A stretch of DNA of 28,133 nucleotides from positions 1-28,133 of IMG/VR virus record IMGVR_UViG_3300031951_000950, one strand, 5' to 3'. Below the pieces are notes generated by a model. It was given only the letters and a program-made list of their open reading frames with translations, was not told where the DNA came from and ran no database searches. Source of the stretch: a virus. Below, one piece after another: positions 22,712 to 28,133 of this stretch. The position numbers and the translations under genes were made by a program. How positions within the stretch are numbered: position 1 is the stretch's first letter; the number at the start of each line of letters is the position of its first letter.

Positions 22712-23631
22712 AAGTGGGTATTTTTTATAATTCCATTAGAAATCCGGCCAAGTTCTCCAACAAGGTGGATCTCATGGATAATTTCAAAGCTGGAGTATTG
22801 GCCAATGGAGACGAAGTTGTTGATTATCATAACAATCAACTGCCTGACCAAGACCTAGATGCAGGCTTTGTATTGGGCTACACCCTGGAAGAAAATTTTC
22901 GACGAAAAATAATTGACATACTACGTGCAAAAAAAGTTCCACAGATCTTTGTTGACAGCAACATACTGCACTATGCACGTAAAGAACATGAATGGCACAG
23001 ATATAGTTTGAACAGTGTTTACCCTAATGATGGAGTTTACTTGTTTGGTGCCATGGATCCTGACAAATGGGCCACATACAGTCAGTGGCATGGCGTTGAA
23101 TTACAACCTTGGAGACAACAAGGACAGCACATTTTGATATTGTGTCAACGACCCAAGGGTTGGAATATGTTTGGCAATGATCAAGATCATTGGTTGGAAA
23201 AAACCATTGACAAGATCAGAAAGATTGACGTCAAGCGACACATTGTGATTAGAATGCATCCTGGCGATGGCTCTAGATTCAAACAAATTGCCAAACTAAA
23301 CAAACGCTATCCTCACAAAACTTCTCGAATCTCAATTTCCACAAATGAAAACATACGTGACGACTTGATCAATTGCTGGTGCGTGGTGGGTTATAATTCT
23401 ACACCCAATGTGGTCAGCGTGATCGAAGGAGTTCCGGCCTACATTGAAGATCCCTTGCACAGCTGGGCCGCCGATGTTGCATTCTCAAATTTAAATGATA
23501 TTGTTGCTCCACCTATGCCAGATCGAACTGAATGGATCAACAAAATTGCCAATATACACTGGTCAAATCAAGAAGTACGCACAGGAAAACTCTGGGCCAG
23601 TATCAAACAGTATATTTCTGTTTCTCGTTGA
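22708..23631 (+). CDS. GT-B-like glycosyltransferase / capsule-synthesis-like protein (A)
   Basis: 307 residues. A Rossmann-type start MKVGIFYNSIRN, a middle strand HILILCQRPKGWNMFG opening the second domain, RHIVIRMHPGDGSRF (the R-x-H-P phosphate-binding motif of capsule-type transferases), and WCVVGYNSTPNVVSVIEGVPAYIED, the nucleotide-sugar loop where a Ser/Thr follows N. It resembles the gene at 24419 in layout (RPHPRS and NYNSGPGIQAALAG). KpsC/KpsS-like capsule enzymes share this pattern, but sugar and acceptor cannot be read from the sequence. The 3' end overlaps the convergent gene by 29 nt. Confidence 0.6.
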   Translation: MKVGIFYNSIRNPAKFSNKVDLMDNFKAGVLANGDEVVDYHNNQLPDQDLDAGFVLGYTLEENFRRKIIDILRAKKVPQIFVDSNILHYARKEHEWHRYSLNSVYPNDGVYLFGAMDPDKWATYSQWHGVELQPWRQQGQHILILCQRPKGWNMFGNDQDHWLEKTIDKIRKIDVKRHIVIRMHPGDGSRFKQIAKLNKRYPHKTSRISISTNENIRDDLINCWCVVGYNSTPNVVSVIEGVPAYIEDPLHSWAADVAFSNLNDIVAPPMPDRTEWINKIANIHWSNQEVRTGKLWASIKQYISVSR

Positions 23632-24400
23632 CAAAAATTTCTAGTTCTTTTCTGGTACCCTTGGCGGTCCAAACACAGCTATGTGGTTGCATTTCCCAGT
23701 CAATGAGTTCGGTGGGCAGTTGACTCCATCGATAATTTGGCACTATATGATCCAACACGTCCTGATCAATGCCCCAGTGAATTTGATCATGTTCTATGGC
23801 CTGAGCAAGTTCAGCGGAGTAGTTTTGCAAGAATTGATATCCCAAATTGGTTCCTGGCAAAAATATACCCCCGGCTAAAAATCTAGCTTTTTTCCCTTCA
23901 ATATGCCGTATGCCAAAGTCTGACAGGGTTGACATCATGGGTATCGGAGATCTGACCAGGGCATCAATGTCCATGGCAAATACACAATCCATTGGTTGCA
24001 TGAGTTGTGCTAACCGTATAAATCTTGCACATGCAAAATAGGTTCGCTGTATGCGTTGTTGAACGCTGACATCTTTGCCTTTTTTCATAGCAGTGTGTAT
24101 TCTTTTGTATCGGTCATTAAGCACAGGATCAGCGGGAGGATTTTGCCAAGGTGCGGCAGCGGCGTCAAACAAGTTCAACGGAACTTCTTCAAAAGTAACA
24201 CTGACTCTTGACTGCGATCTACAGTATTGTATCTGTTCAGCAGTGGGATTATACAAGTGTAGGTGTAATCCGTGTGCGGTGTTGGTTTGCACACTGCGAA
24301 TCAGTGCAGGGCCAAAGTCTTTAAAATATTCCTGATCGCCGGCGGCATATAAGAAAAATCCAGACTGGGCGAGATTTCCCTTTAGTGGTGGTATAATCAT
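23603..24400 (-). CDS. DxD glycosyltransferase
   Basis: 265 residues from ATG 24400 (MIIPPLKGNLAQSGFFLYAAGD); longer in-frame starts would read through the promoter palindrome. The GT-A motif is CVFAMDIDALVRSPIP with D-I-D. ARFLAGGIFLPGTNLGYQFL and HWGIDQDVLDHI supply the substrate loop and a D-Q-D motif of this class. The N-terminal AGDQEYFKDFGPALIRSVQ resembles starts of nucleotide-diphospho-sugar transferases. It overlaps the convergent gene by 29 nt at its 3' end. Substrate unknown. Confidence 0.68.
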   Translation of the reverse strand: MIIPPLKGNLAQSGFFLYAAGDQEYFKDFGPALIRSVQTNTAHGLHLHLYNPTAEQIQYCRSQSRVSVTFEEVPLNLFDAAAAPWQNPPADPVLNDRYKRIHTAMKKGKDVSVQQRIQRTYFACARFIRLAQLMQPMDCVFAMDIDALVRSPIPMMSTLSDFGIRHIEGKKARFLAGGIFLPGTNLGYQFLQNYSAELAQAIEHDQIHWGIDQDVLDHIVPNYRWSQLPTELIDWEMQPHSCVWTAKGTRKELEIFVNEKQKYTV

Positions 24401-24401
24401 A

Positions 24402-24415
24402 GTTAAATATTTAAC
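24402..24415. promoter_or_regulatory. Palindromic bidirectional late-type promoter GTTAAATATTTAAC
   Basis: A perfect 14-bp palindrome that fills most of the 18 nt between ATG 24400 (minus) and ATG 24419 (plus). Both half-sites (GTTAAATA) point at a start codon: predicted leaders are about 4 nt (plus) and 2 nt (minus). Neither gene has an SD. Confidence 0.55.
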
Positions 24416-24418
24416 CTT

Positions 24419-25276
24419 ATGCGTGTAGCCTACTTTCCAAATCAATGTGCTCAAAACAGCGTTCCTGTCATGCAGGCCATGTTGGATAGTCTACGACATG
24501 CTGGCCATACCGTTGAACAAAACAGTTATGATTGTGATGCTGCCATTATATGGTCGGTGTTATGGGCAGGCAGAATGACAGCCAATCAGGCAGTATGGTC
24601 GCACTATAGAAGTTTGGGTCGACCAGTTATTATCATAGACATAGGTGCTTTGTATCGCGGTGAAACTTGGAAGATAGCTGTAAATTCTATCACTGCCAAC
24701 GGCTATTACGGACATACAGAAAACTTGGATTGGGATCGTCCTCGTAAGTTAGGCATTAGCATAGCATTGAATTTTAGTACCAACCCCAGGATAATCATTG
24801 CCGCACAACATGCCCGCAGTCAGCAGGTAGTGGGTTTAGTCAGCGTGGAATCGTGGGTGGTTGAGCAAGTTGAACGACTGCGCACATTCACTGATCGTCC
24901 TATTGTGGTGCGTCCACATCCTCGCAGTTCTTTAAATTGGGCTGGGCTGGTACACTTGCCCAAGGATGTCGTGATAGAGAAACCTGTTAAGGTGGCCAAC
25001 ACCTATGACAGCTACAACTTGGCCTTTGATTGCCATGCCATGGTCAACTACAATTCAGGTCCAGGCATACAGGCCGCACTTGCTGGCACTAGACCCATAG
25101 TAGATCAATCCAGTTTGGCCTGGCCGGTAAGTATACAACTAGCAGATATTGATAAATCATACGACGTAGATAGAGATCAATGGTTGACAGAAATCTGTCA
25201 CACAGAATACACAGTAGAAGAAATCAAACAAGGAATATGGTTAAAAAGAATACAGCCGGCACTATCCCTGAAGTAG
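24419..25276 (+). CDS. GT-B-like glycosyltransferase / capsule-synthesis-like protein (B)
   Basis: 285 residues. MRVAYFPNQCAQNSVPVM and RPVIIIDIGALYRGETWKIAVN in the N-terminal domain; the second domain has IVVRPHPRSSLNW and FDCHAMVNYNSGPGIQAALAG, the same RxHP and N-x-S-x-x-x-Q elements as the gene at 22708, so the two are distant paralogues. Predicted to transfer or polymerise a sugar. Divergent from the 24400 gene across the palindrome and overlapping the following gene by 40 nt. Confidence 0.6.
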   Translation: MRVAYFPNQCAQNSVPVMQAMLDSLRHAGHTVEQNSYDCDAAIIWSVLWAGRMTANQAVWSHYRSLGRPVIIIDIGALYRGETWKIAVNSITANGYYGHTENLDWDRPRKLGISIALNFSTNPRIIIAAQHARSQQVVGLVSVESWVVEQVERLRTFTDRPIVVRPHPRSSLNWAGLVHLPKDVVIEKPVKVANTYDSYNLAFDCHAMVNYNSGPGIQAALAGTRPIVDQSSLAWPVSIQLADIDKSYDVDRDQWLTEICHTEYTVEEIKQGIWLKRIQPALSLK

Positions 25277-25980
25277 TAGATTGTGCATGCCTCATACACG
25301 ATGTACAGTATGGATGGGAGTATGTTGATCGTCTTTATAATAGTTTGTGCCGCAATCTCACCCCCAAGGTTCGCATGCACGTTTATACTGAACGGCATAG
25401 GATCGTGCCAGCACACATGATACATCACGAATTACAGGAATGGGTCGGTATCCGCGGACCCAAACGATCATGGTGGTATAAGATACAGTTGTTTGACGCA
25501 CGACATCATCAAGGGCCCATGATGTATTTTGATCTTGACACAGTGATCGTGGATAATATTGATTGGATTTGGCAGTTGCCCACGGACCGTTTTTGGGCAG
25601 TACGAGATTTTAAATATCTGTTCCGCCCGGGCAAACAAGTTATCAATAGTTCCGTGATGTGGTTTGATCCTGCACAATGGAATCGTGTTTACCAAGAGTT
25701 TGACCCCGAAGATGTGTCCAAGCGCCGCGGTGCCTGGCATGGAGACCAGGACTTTATACAGGAAAAAATACCTCCCAGCAGAGTGGGTTATCTTGATATC
25801 AACCGTGTAAAAAGCTGGCGTTGGGAACTGCAGGAAGGTGGGTATAATTTTGCCACCAAAAAACACAAAAATACAGGAGCCCCTGCTCATATATCTTCAC
25901 CGGCCAGCGTACTAGTTTTCCACGGAAATCCCAAACCGCACGAAGTTACAGATCCTGCAATACTACAACATTGGATATGA
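25237..25980 (+). CDS. DxD glycosyltransferase (ends LQHWI)
   Basis: 247 residues from ATG 25237, preferred over an ATG at 25180 because the residues upstream do not resemble the family; it still overlaps the upstream gene by 40 nt and has only a short AGGA nearby. GT-A motif MMYFDLDTVIVDNIDWIW (D-L-D), then FRPGKQVINSSVMWFDP and GDQDFIQEKI (substrate and D-Q-D). It ends AILQHWI, like the minus-strand gene at 20119. The basic middle RGPKRSWWYKIQLFD matches that of its relative (GFWSKMQMF). Confidence 0.72.
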   Translation: MVKKNTAGTIPEVVDCACLIHDVQYGWEYVDRLYNSLCRNLTPKVRMHVYTERHRIVPAHMIHHELQEWVGIRGPKRSWWYKIQLFDARHHQGPMMYFDLDTVIVDNIDWIWQLPTDRFWAVRDFKYLFRPGKQVINSSVMWFDPAQWNRVYQEFDPEDVSKRRGAWHGDQDFIQEKIPPSRVGYLDINRVKSWRWELQEGGYNFATKKHKNTGAPAHISSPASVLVFHGNPKPHEVTDPAILQHWI

Positions 25981-25983
25981 CAA

Positions 25984-26106
25984 GCTAAATATAACGACAC
26001 TTGTGGACGCAGTTACAAGTTAAAAACAATCATTTCCGGGTGCGCTAAGATAAAAACGAGGGCCAACCTAACACTGCGGGACTTAGCAAAATAAAAGGAC
26101 AAAAAA
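25984..26106 (+). promoter_or_regulatory. Late-type motif and long structured leader of the 26107 gene
   Basis: GCTAAATA (25984-25991) followed by T starts a leader of about 110 nt. It contains an ACTTGT/ACAAGT hairpin (25999-26004 and 26015-26020, 10-nt loop) and a GCTAAG/CTTAGC pairing (26044-26049 and 26082-26087) enclosing a Gly/Cys-free AC-rich loop; TCC/GGA and GTG/CAC could add a pseudoknot. An SD (AAAAGGAC) follows at about 26093-26100. No known riboswitch class was recognised. It is the longest untranslated leader in the window. Confidence 0.45.
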
Positions 26107-26634
26107 ATGTCAAGACAAATTCAATTTATAGGACAAAATTGTGCAACCCCCTCGGCTGCCACGATCCTAATAGATGGCACCCAGGTTTTCAGCGGACAAG
26201 TGGGATCAGGACAGCCATTAAATGCAGATATCACATTTGCCACAGTGACTTTGGATAGCGCACCAGCTAATACACAGTCTACAGTGTCAGTCAGCGTGGC
26301 AGTAACCAGTGGTATCCTACGTGTAGGGTCCATGGTAGCCGACACTGGCGGTTCTGCATCATGGGCCGGTAATGCCAGCCCGTTAACAAACGATCAAAAA
26401 GCTATTGTCGGATTGCTGGTGGATGAGACAGGCAACTTTTACAGTGCCGGAGTTGAGCGAAGCAACATCCTTATCAACGGGTCTGCTCCAGAATATCCTG
26501 CCACACCGGTGGGATTTGATCCAGGTCCAGTAGACGCCCCAGACTGGAATGGTTGGTGTTTTGAAATCGGCGCAGGTGAAACGCTCACTTGCACCGTGAC
26601 AATACCACCCACTGGTGTCAACAAGTTTATCTAA
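26107..26634 (+). CDS. Small beta-rich virion-like protein, unknown
   Basis: 175 residues, low in charge and rich in Ala, Thr, Val, Gly and Ser, with strand-like segments (SAATILIDGTQVFSG, STVSVSVAVTSGILRVG, AIVGLLVDETG, TLTCTVTIPPTGVNKFI). Three Cys (C12 and two later) and no membrane segment or signal peptide. The composition resembles phage structural or decoration proteins and partly that of the gene at 3713. It has its own promoter-leader and its own strong terminator, so it forms a single-gene unit, suggesting high expression. Function not recognised. Confidence 0.55.
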   Translation: MSRQIQFIGQNCATPSAATILIDGTQVFSGQVGSGQPLNADITFATVTLDSAPANTQSTVSVSVAVTSGILRVGSMVADTGGSASWAGNASPLTNDQKAIVGLLVDETGNFYSAGVERSNILINGSAPEYPATPVGFDPGPVDAPDWNGWCFEIGAGETLTCTVTIPPTGVNKFI

Positions 26635-26653
26635 ATCAAGTTGACATAGACAA

Positions 26654-26678
26654 AAGGGCTAGAAATAGCCCTTTTTTT
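26654..26678 (+). terminator. Strong rho-independent terminator
   Basis: AAGGGCTA (26654-26661) and TAGCCCTT (26666-26673) form an 8-bp stem with a GAAA tetraloop, followed by a run of T (to 26678). It ends the 26107 transcript before the promoter array. Confidence 0.9.
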
Positions 26679-26680
26679 AT

Positions 26681-26798
26681 GGTTGACCAGAAATTCTTTT
26701 TCCTACATAATACAAGAATACTAAATTATAGCAGAATATGCGGTGTGGCAAAAAAACAACACTAAAAACCCACAAAAACACAGGGGTTGACCAGAAAT
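26681..26798 (+). repeat. 14-nt direct repeat GGTTGACCAGAAAT
   Basis: Two identical copies, 26681-26694 and 26785-26798. Each contains the TTGACC -35 element of a promoter with 17-bp spacing, so the repeat probably represents a duplicated promoter rather than an unrelated repeat. Confidence 0.85.
26683..26711 (+). promoter_or_regulatory. Sigma70-type promoter 1
   Basis: TTGACC (26683-26688), 17-bp spacer, CATAAT (26706-26711). It is the first of three promoters ahead of the ATPase gene. Confidence 0.6.
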
Positions 26799-26815
26799 AG
26801 CCATTTTGCTATAAT
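26787..26815 (+). promoter_or_regulatory. Sigma70-type promoter 2
   Basis: TTGACC (26787-26792), 17-bp spacer, perfect TATAAT (26810-26815). The strongest-looking early promoter in the window. Confidence 0.8.
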
Positions 26816-26856
26816 AATGGTATAGTAAGTAAGAAATTGTAGCAAACGGTTCCAAG

Positions 26857-26885
26857 TTGACACAAAAAGAGAACCCGCATACAAT
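26857..26885 (+). promoter_or_regulatory. Sigma70-type promoter 3
   Basis: Perfect TTGACA (26857-26862), 17-bp spacer, TACAAT (26880-26885). About 35 nt upstream of ATG 26920. Confidence 0.75.
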
Positions 26886-26919
26886 ATTGTTTTGTAACGT
26901 CATTTTAGGAGCAGACTAA

Positions 26920-27942
26920 ATGAGCACAGTTCGTATCATTCGCGGTGTATATCGCAACCAACCCATCGTCAACGCTACTTTTGCGTTGGTGAAAGATTTT
27001 CAAACCAGTGGCAAGGGCAATTTTGTTACCGTGGCCAATGGTGACTATTTTCCAGGATTTCCAGAAGAAATCCGTGTGAAAGTTGACAGTATCAATGACA
27101 TTGAATTTGTAGATGGAGAGCCCATGGGCAAAGTAGACAAGGTAGTTGAGTTTAAAAAGCCTGTCCGAGTAGAGACCGATGAAGAAATCATGGAAAGAAT
27201 TGAACAACGATTCAACATTCTTGACGACATGACCAAGGCCGCTATTGCTGGCGACATCCGTGCAATGATTGTGGTTGGCCCTCCTGGCGTGGGCAAATCC
27301 TACGGTGTTGAATTTCAGCTAGAAAAGGCTGGATTGTTTGATCAATTGTCAGGCCGCAAAATCAAGTATGAAGTGATCAAAGGTGCAATGACTCCCATTG
27401 GTTTGTACTGCACCCTGTATCGACATTCAGATCGCAACAGCGTCTTGGTGTTTGACGACTGTGACTCTGTGTTCCAGGATGACGTGGCGTTGAACATTTT
27501 GAAAGCCGCACTAGATTCGGGCAAGAAGCGTAGAATTTGCTGGAACTCGGACTCGGCTATGTTGCGTCGTGAAGGTGTGCCAGATACTTTTGAATTCAAG
27601 GGTTCGGCAATCTTCATCACCAATTTGAAGTTTGAAAACCTCAAGTCAAAGAAACTGCAAGACCACCTTGAAGCCTTGCAGAGTCGTTGTCACTTCCTGG
27701 ACCTGACTCTGGACACCATGCGTGACAAGATTCTACGCATCAAGCAGATCTTCCGCAAAGGTGACTTGTTCCAGGACTATGACTTTACACCTGAACAGGG
27801 CGACGAGATTCTCAACTTCATGGACGAGAACAAAGAACGACTTCGCGAAATGAGCCTGCGTATGGCTCTGAAGATTGCGGACCTGACCAAAGTGAGCTCC
27901 AACTGGAGAGCACTAGCCGAAAATACTGTCATGAAACATTGA
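26920..27942 (+). CDS. AAA+ ATPase (T4-like phage type)
   Basis: 340 residues. N-terminal domain (about 1-85) is beta-rich (STVRIIRGVYRNQPIVN, FVTVANGDYFPGF) with no recognised family. The AAA+ domain has Walker A VVGPPGVGKS (Lys126), Walker B VLVFDDCDSVF (Asp179, Asp180), sensor-1 IFITN near 235 and a helical lid with RMALKIADLTK. Similar ATPases are common in aquatic T4-like phages but have no agreed role. Driven by three tandem early-type promoters and with a good SD (TAGGAG), so probably made early and strongly. Ends in a series of hairpins. Target is not evident: protein remodelling and DNA handling are both possible. Confidence 0.82.
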   Translation: MSTVRIIRGVYRNQPIVNATFALVKDFQTSGKGNFVTVANGDYFPGFPEEIRVKVDSINDIEFVDGEPMGKVDKVVEFKKPVRVETDEEIMERIEQRFNILDDMTKAAIAGDIRAMIVVGPPGVGKSYGVEFQLEKAGLFDQLSGRKIKYEVIKGAMTPIGLYCTLYRHSDRNSVLVFDDCDSVFQDDVALNILKAALDSGKKRRICWNSDSAMLRREGVPDTFEFKGSAIFITNLKFENLKSKKLQDHLEALQSRCHFLDLTLDTMRDKILRIKQIFRKGDLFQDYDFTPEQGDEILNFMDENKERLREMSLRMALKIADLTKVSSNWRALAENTVMKH

Positions 27943-27949
27943 CAGTATT
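27922..27949 (+). terminator. Hairpin straddling the ATPase stop codon
   Basis: AATACTGTC (27922-27930) and GACAGTATT (27941-27949) form a perfect 9-bp stem over a 10-nt loop that contains the stop codon region. It lacks a T tract, so it may protect the mRNA end or help termination. Confidence 0.5.
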
Positions 27950-27952
27950 AGT

Positions 27953-27994
27953 TGGGACGTCATCAATAGTCTAGCTCCTAGACGTTCCAATTTT
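27953..27994 (+). terminator. Second hairpin with short T tract and competing stem
   Basis: TGGGACGTC (27953-27961) pairs with GACGTTCCA (27981-27989) with one G-U, followed by ATTTT. An alternative GTCTAG/CTAGAC hairpin (27969-27974, 27978-27983) competes with its right arm. Confidence 0.5.
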
Positions 27995-27998
27995 GACA

Positions 27999-28029
27999 CA
28001 GGCACCCCTAAAAAGGTGCCTGTTTTTTT
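27999..28029 (+). terminator. Rho-independent terminator after the ATPase gene
   Basis: CAGGCACC (27999-28006) and GGTGCCTG (28015-28022) form an 8-bp stem with an 8-nt loop, followed by seven T. Confidence 0.88.
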
Positions 28030-28057
28030 GACTTTGTTTTACTAAGTATGCTATACT
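28028..28057 (+). promoter_or_regulatory. Sigma70-type promoter before the second radical-SAM gene
   Basis: TTGACT (28028-28033) and TATACT (28052-28057) are 18 bp apart, starting immediately after the terminator T tract and ending 5 nt before ATG 28063. Host-type -10 elements initiate about 7 nt downstream, so initiation is predicted at or just past the ATG, giving no leader. Confidence 0.55.
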
Positions 28058-28062
28058 AAATT

Positions 28063-28133
28063 ATGCCTTTTTGCTATTCACCATGGACCAATATTGACAT
28101 CAGCCCAACAGGCGATGTGACTCCTTGTTGCAA
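28063..28133 (+). CDS. Start of a second radical SAM / SPASM-type protein (3'-truncated)
   Basis: The 23 visible residues, from ATG 28063 to the window edge, include FCYSPWTNIDISPTGD then TPCC. This matches the N-terminal Cys region of the radical-SAM protein at 12896 (FCFSPWAHLEIASNGEF, then KPCC), so it is a paralogue. Unlike the first, it begins directly at this motif without the 135-residue extension. No SD is seen; a sigma70-type promoter lies just upstream. The radical-SAM core itself is beyond the window. Confidence 0.7.
   Translation, partial: MPFCYSPWTNIDISPTGDVTPCC

Noticed and set aside
25609-25617. TTTAAATAT inside the 25237 gene as a promoter
   Set aside because: Well inside a coding region with no gene start nearby; illustrates that the short motif alone is not proof.
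25992-26106. Glutamine (downstream-peptide/glnA) riboswitch or other known riboswitch
   Set aside because: The leader lacks the conserved segments I remember for the glutamine, SAM-II, preQ1, cobalamin or TPP classes.
26635-26919. tRNA or small gene in the longest gene-free stretch
   Set aside because: The stretch is accounted for by a terminator and three promoters; no cloverleaf or open frame with an SD was seen.

Overview
The window is part of a T4-type (myovirus) phage genome, most likely from an uncultured aquatic relative of the marine and freshwater T4-like phages. The diagnostic genes are the head-completion nuclease gp4 (5'-truncated), both terminase subunits (gp16 and gp17), the single-stranded DNA-binding protein gp32, the recombinase UvsX and its mediator UvsY. 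Spacing is tight, stop and start codons often overlap, and G+C looks mid-40s by eye. I see no tRNA, rRNA, CRISPR array, integrase or photosynthesis gene. The host is not identifiable; the family-25 (LPS-type) glycosyltransferase suggests a Gram-negative one.

Layout. (1) 1-6349, + strand: gp4, gp16, then seven virion-type genes. Four of these encode N-termini resembling the T4 capsid-targeting sequence with an (L/I)-x-E prohead-protease site, and a fifth has internal sites of that form; the last gene is a large repeat-bearing structural protein. (2) 6349-9186: an exported non-specific nuclease, a minus-strand HNH nuclease, and gp17. (3) 9200-11707: an unknown protein with a Cys/His cluster and two convergent 2OG-Fe(II)-oxygenase-like genes. 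(4) 11854-16864: gp32, an AT-rich radical-SAM gene, uvsX, a third 2OG-oxygenase-like gene, a small acidic protein and uvsY. (5) 16866-25980: twelve genes on both strands for glycan and methyl transfer, including a nucleotidyltransferase-cupin fusion. (6) 26107-28133: a small virion-like protein behind a long leader, three tandem sigma70-type promoters driving an AAA+ ATPase, and the start of a second radical-SAM gene.

Regulation can be read directly. A T4-late-promoter-like motif (NNTAAATA, usually followed by T) recurs between genes. In front of several genes it ends exactly 5 nt before the ATG, where a T4 late promoter would start transcription on the start codon itself; these genes lack a Shine-Dalgarno (SD) sequence, whereas genes inside operons have clear ones. 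Two divergent gene pairs in the glycan region share perfect 14-bp palindromic versions of the motif, which would fire both ways. Early-type TTGAC(A/C/T)/TATAAT-like promoters precede gp32, the AAA+ ATPase and the second radical-SAM gene.

How the genes may work together: the left part builds and fills the head, and the 6.7-kb block between gp16 and gp17 looks like a cargo cassette of capsid-internal proteins. The middle supplies recombination-dependent replication. The right block probably alters a glycan, either a host surface polysaccharide or a virion component. These system-level readings are inference; the gene-family calls rest on visible motifs.
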